From Comamonadaceae bacterium (lineage in GTDB: Bacteria; Pseudomonadota; Gammaproteobacteria; Burkholderiales; Burkholderiaceae_C), in contig CANGME010000014.1 of assembly GCA_947455145.1 (NCBI GenBank), forward strand, positions 48,385-112,384: a DNA stretch of 64,000 nt. The letters are read 5' to 3'. Below are positions 61,151 to 64,000 of the stretch, piece after piece. The notes beneath the pieces were generated by a model, which did no database searches, was not told where the DNA came from, and saw nothing but the letters and a program-made list of their open reading frames with translations. The position numbers and the translations under genes are program-made. How positions within the stretch are numbered: the stretch's first letter is position 1; each line of letters begins with the position of its first letter.

Positions 61151-63829
61151 ATGACTGAAGCAAATGATAGCTATATGACTGTCGAGGATAAATGGTCGCC
61201 GATTCGAAAGATTCGAGAAACCTCTGCGCTTGGTGTGTTGTTAGTGATTTTTATTTTTGGGCTTTTTGTATACGCGCAATACACTTCGTTGAAGTCGGAA
61301 ACTGAGGTTCGACTCGATTATTTTTCGCGCTCTTTAGAGCAAGCTGCATCTGTACTATTTGATTCTGCCAATAGTGATCTAAATGCACTTTCATTAAACC
61401 TTGGGACACTTGGCGAAAAAGGTAGTTATTTGGAGGCGAACAACGTAACGCCAATGTTATCCGCGTGGTCTGGCAATCGACCATGGGTTAGGAGCGTCTC
61501 AGTCATTTCCCGAACGGGAGAAGTATTGTTCAGCAGCAACCCAAGTGATGTCGGAAAGCCACTTGATTTGTCGTTGTTGGGACAACTGCCAACTTCAGAA
61601 AAAATAACTCAACAAAGTCCAGTACTGATCGGACGGGGTATTGGTGATTTGCACGCTGTAAGTGCAGGCAATTCTGAAGGATCACCATTGCTCGCCTTAA
61701 CCAGAGCAAAATCGCTACCATACGATTCGAATGTATACATGGTTGCCTTGCTAAATCTTGATTATTTTTCGAATTATTTCGATTTATTAATGGCGAAATC
61801 TGGAAATCAAGTAGCCATGCTTAACTACGCAAGCGTAATTATGGCGGGTACTGAAGATATAGGGGCCATTCCAGTAAAAACAGATCATGACATACCAATT
61901 TTTACAGAATTTTTGCCAAAACATGAAAGTGGAAAATACCACGGCCAAGCTATTCTTGGTTCTGGTGGCTTTGAAAAAACTACGGCTTATATTTCATTTC
62001 GCTCACTTCGCAATTGGCCTGTCGTCATTGTAGTTCAGCGCCAAACCAAGGAGTTCATGTCTGATTTGAAGGATGGACTTTTAGCCGCACTTGCAGCTTT
62101 TGTTAGTATTTTGCTGTTAATTTTCGCTCTTGCGGCCATTGGTTTGCGTGGTTATAAAAGAGATTTACTGCTTCGAAACGAACTTGATATACAGGTTAAG
62201 CAGAATTTGGCAGTTGTTGAGCGTGATTTGGCGATTCAGGAAACATCGATCGATGCAATTATTGTTCTTGATGAAGACGACAGAATCCTTTCCGTCAACC
62301 CTGCTGTTGAATCAATATTCGGATACCAGGTTGAAAATTTACTGAATAAACCAATGGCAGAAATTTTGATGCCATTAGAGTTACGTCATGTGCATCATTT
62401 AATTTTAAAAAACCTCGTCAAAACTGGTAAATCATCGTTACAGAAAATGCGAAGGGAAACATGGGGGCAGCACGCTCTAGGAAATCGTTTCCCAATCGAA
62501 GTCGGTGTTGTTCCTATTCATGTCTCAACAGGATTTAATTTTATTGTAACGATACGAGATATTACGGTACTTAAAAATGAGCAAAATAAATCATTAGAAC
62601 TGCTGCACGAGCTCGATTTAAATGCGAAGGAATTAGCATCAAAGAACTTAATACTTGAGCATGCAACGCAGCGTGAGCTTGAAATTGCACAACGGATCCA
62701 GAGTTCTATGCTTGTCAGTCCACCCACTCATGTGGATCCGCGGGTTTGGATATCCGCTTTCAATCAGGCCTCCAAGGGCGTTGATGGCGACTTCTTTGAA
62801 GTGCTTACGGTTGGCAAGAACTCCTTCGATCTAGTAACTGGCGATGTGATGGGGAAAGGCCTCTCTGCTGCATTAGTCGGTGCCGCTACCAAATTGCAAT
62901 TCAGTCGCAGCATAGTTTCATTGCTGGTCAAATATGAGCAAAGCTCATTCATTCCACACCCACATGAAATCATTACGCACGTAAGTCAAAGTATCTCACC
63001 ACATCTTCAATCAATGAATTCGTTTGTTACGCTGACTTACATTCGAATCGACCTCGAAAATGGTGTTTTGACTTGGGTTGGGTGCGGGCATGAGGAGTCA
63101 TTGTTGCGTAAAAGTAACGGGGAAATTACTTTGCTGTCTAATCAGCATCCACCCTTGGGTGTACTTTTGGATGAGACTTTCACGCAAACTGAAATCTCAT
63201 TTAATCCGGGTGATTTCTTGTTTTTAAGCTCAGATGGTGCATCAGATGCTTTAGACCGAGAAGGTAATCAGATCGGACGCGACGTAGTTAATGAAACAGT
63301 GCAAACTTTGCTAAGGGTACATCCTACTCCTAGTATGGCTTTGCATGCGATGCGTAAGAAATTATTTACAGATGATGTAACCCTGAAGGACGATTTAACA
63401 CTTGTAATGCTTACCCGTCCACTTGAGGTAAACACGTCTCGACTCGAAATACCTCTGACCTTCGATTCGATACATCTTCTGAGGTCTTTCATAGATGAAC
63501 TGTCAGCAAAATCTGGTCTGGAAGTCGTACGAACATCTCAGTTTGTTGTTGCCGCTGCGGAAGTATTCACTAATGCAATACGTCACTCAACCGGGTTGTT
63601 AGCAGATGCGCCCATTGAAATAATTGGTAAAGCAAGCGTTGGCGAATTAATTGTTGAATTTAAATACATTGGCGACTATTTTGAACCGCCTAACGTGTTG
63701 CCCGAAACTGATTTTCATGAGTACCCTGAAGGTGGCTTTGGACTTCAAATTATTCGCGATGCAACTGACAGAGTTGATTACATGCACGAAGATGGAGTTA
63801 ATACGGTTAGTCTGTGGATTTATCGCTGA
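61151..63829 (+). CDS. Membrane sensor with dCache-like, PAS, SpoIIE/PP2C phosphatase and RsbW-like kinase domains
   Basis: The 892-residue protein has two membrane helices (about 26-46 and 309-334) around a periplasmic dCache-like sensor region, then a PAS domain (about 360-475), a coiled coil (476-515) and a SpoIIE-type PP2C phosphatase (about 530-755). PP2C metal residues appear in GVDGDFF (Asp545/547), GDVMGKG, SSDGASDAL and DDLTLVML. The C-terminus (about 765-892) is a GHKL kinase domain of RsbW/SpoIIAB type: N-box AAAEVFTNAIRHS (Asn808) and GGFGLQII (861-868). Joined phosphatase and kinase domains of this sort act on STAS-domain antagonists, and a STAS domain is fused to the glycosyltransferase at the other end of the locus. 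The start has a weak ribosome-binding site; Met9 is an alternative. Confidence 0.9.
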   Translation: MTEANDSYMTVEDKWSPIRKIRETSALGVLLVIFIFGLFVYAQYTSLKSETEVRLDYFSRSLEQAASVLFDSANSDLNALSLNLGTLGEKGSYLEANNVTPMLSAWSGNRPWVRSVSVISRTGEVLFSSNPSDVGKPLDLSLLGQLPTSEKITQQSPVLIGRGIGDLHAVSAGNSEGSPLLALTRAKSLPYDSNVYMVALLNLDYFSNYFDLLMAKSGNQVAMLNYASVIMAGTEDIGAIPVKTDHDIPIFTEFLPKHESGKYHGQAILGSGGFEKTTAYISFRSLRNWPVVIVVQRQTKEFMSDLKDGLLAALAAFVSILLLIFALAAIGLRGYKRDLLLRNELDIQVKQNLAVVERDLAIQETSIDAIIVLDEDDRILSVNPAVESIFGYQVENLLNKPMAEILMPLELRHVHHLILKNLVKTGKSSLQKMRRETWGQHALGNRFPIEVGVVPIHVSTGFNFIVTIRDITVLKNEQNKSLELLHELDLNAKELASKNLILEHATQRELEIAQRIQSSMLVSPPTHVDPRVWISAFNQASKGVDGDFFEVLTVGKNSFDLVTGDVMGKGLSAALVGAATKLQFSRSIVSLLVKYEQSSFIPHPHEIITHVSQSISPHLQSMNSFVTLTYIRIDLENGVLTWVGCGHEESLLRKSNGEITLLSNQHPPLGVLLDETFTQTEISFNPGDFLFLSSDGASDALDREGNQIGRDVVNETVQTLLRVHPTPSMALHAMRKKLFTDDVTLKDDLTLVMLTRPLEVNTSRLEIPLTFDSIHLLRSFIDELSAKSGLEVVRTSQFVVAAAEVFTNAIRHSTGLLADAPIEIIGKASVGELIVEFKYIGDYFEPPNVLPETDFHEYPEGGFGLQIIRDATDRVDYMHEDGVNTVSLWIYR

Positions 63830-63841
63830 TAAATATTAAAA

Positions 63842-64000
63842 TTATCCCCGCTTTTGCAGCAAGCCCCCATCCACCGGCAACAACACCCCCGAGATGTAGC
63901 GCGCCTCATCCGAGGCCAAAAACAACGCTGCATTGGCAACGTCCCACGCACTGCCCATGAAGCCCATGGGCACGAGCGCATCCCGCTCGGCACGGATAAC
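63842..64000 (-). CDS. Short-chain dehydrogenase/reductase, C-terminal end (partial)
   Basis: A frame open from the right edge ends at TAA (63842-63844) and encodes the last 52 residues of an [23 protein letters not shown] followed by [13 protein letters not shown] is the standard SDR ending. The catalytic Tyr-x3-Lys and cofactor-binding parts lie outside the window. It is convergent with the phosphatase gene, 12 bases apart, and GC content is high again here. Confidence 0.9.
   Translation of the reverse strand, partial: VIRAERDALVPMGFMGSAWDVANAALFLASDEARYISGVLLPVDGGLLQKRG

Noticed and set aside
1..64000. CRISPR arrays, tRNA or rRNA genes, insertion sequences, phage genes
   Set aside because: I looked for spaced direct repeats, cloverleaf-like sequences and transposase or integrase motifs and saw none that I could support.

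Overview
The window looks like chromosome from a betaproteobacterium, most likely a member of the Comamonadaceae (Rhodoferax/Polaromonas/Limnohabitans type). This rests on tripartite-tricarboxylate (Bug) receptors, an aerobic benzoyl-CoA (box) pathway with BoxR, IclR-controlled aromatic catabolism, and short intergenic palindromes. I ran no database search, so the taxonomy is inference.

Left part (1-7136): a Rieske oxygenase of the phthalate-dioxygenase type, cut by the window edge and divergent from a Rieske ferredoxin. Next come two Bug-family periplasmic receptors around a tartrate dehydrogenase, then a bufferin-type RiPP cluster (bufA-bufB-bufC-doxX).

7174-16631: a minus-strand run of exported redox and envelope proteins (DUF3455, ferritin-like, cytochrome c, DUF3034, a truncated haemoglobin with a signal peptide, a cupredoxin-like protein), ending with a DUF3095 gene. 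It is divergent from an ECF sigma factor and its RskA-like anti-sigma factor. Three copies of one promoter motif, GAATCCA-N15-CGTA(C/T)(T/A), precede the sigma gene, the DUF3455 gene and the DUF3034 gene, so this looks like an autoregulated ECF regulon. An HD-GYP gene follows, flanked by a complete anti-sigma gene and a duplicated fragment of its 3' end.

16649-31531: a complete aerobic benzoyl-CoA module. The minus-strand unit encodes DUF4863, BoxD, benzoate-CoA ligase, an alpha/beta hydrolase and a five-part branched-chain-type ABC importer. It diverges from boxR, and boxCBA lies downstream of boxR with its own promoter. TGCA repeats sit on both sigma70-like promoters, consistent with BoxR repression relieved by benzoyl-CoA.

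31532-40494: a structured intergenic element, then pcaF, an IclR regulator with candidate operators, a second ABC importer, and two enzymes that together look like a split QuiC (3-dehydroshikimate dehydratase). This suggests uptake of a quinate/shikimate-like compound and conversion to protocatechuate, feeding the beta-ketoadipate pathway.

40529-43955: queC (convergent with an SbmA/YddA-like ABC exporter whose tail is encoded by a palindromic repeat) and a 5'-nucleotidase.

44207-63829: a visibly more AT-rich exopolysaccharide locus with a WecG-type glycosyltransferase fused to a STAS domain, an OmpA lipoprotein, glycosyltransferases, an acyltransferase, Wzy-, Wzx- and Wzz-like proteins, a seven-SLBB export protein, a TSP3 lipoprotein, an orphan periplasmic binding protein, and a sensor that joins a SpoIIE/PP2C phosphatase to an RsbW-like kinase domain. 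The STAS fusion and the phosphatase/kinase suggest that polysaccharide synthesis is controlled by partner switching. The window ends in the 3' end of an SDR gene.
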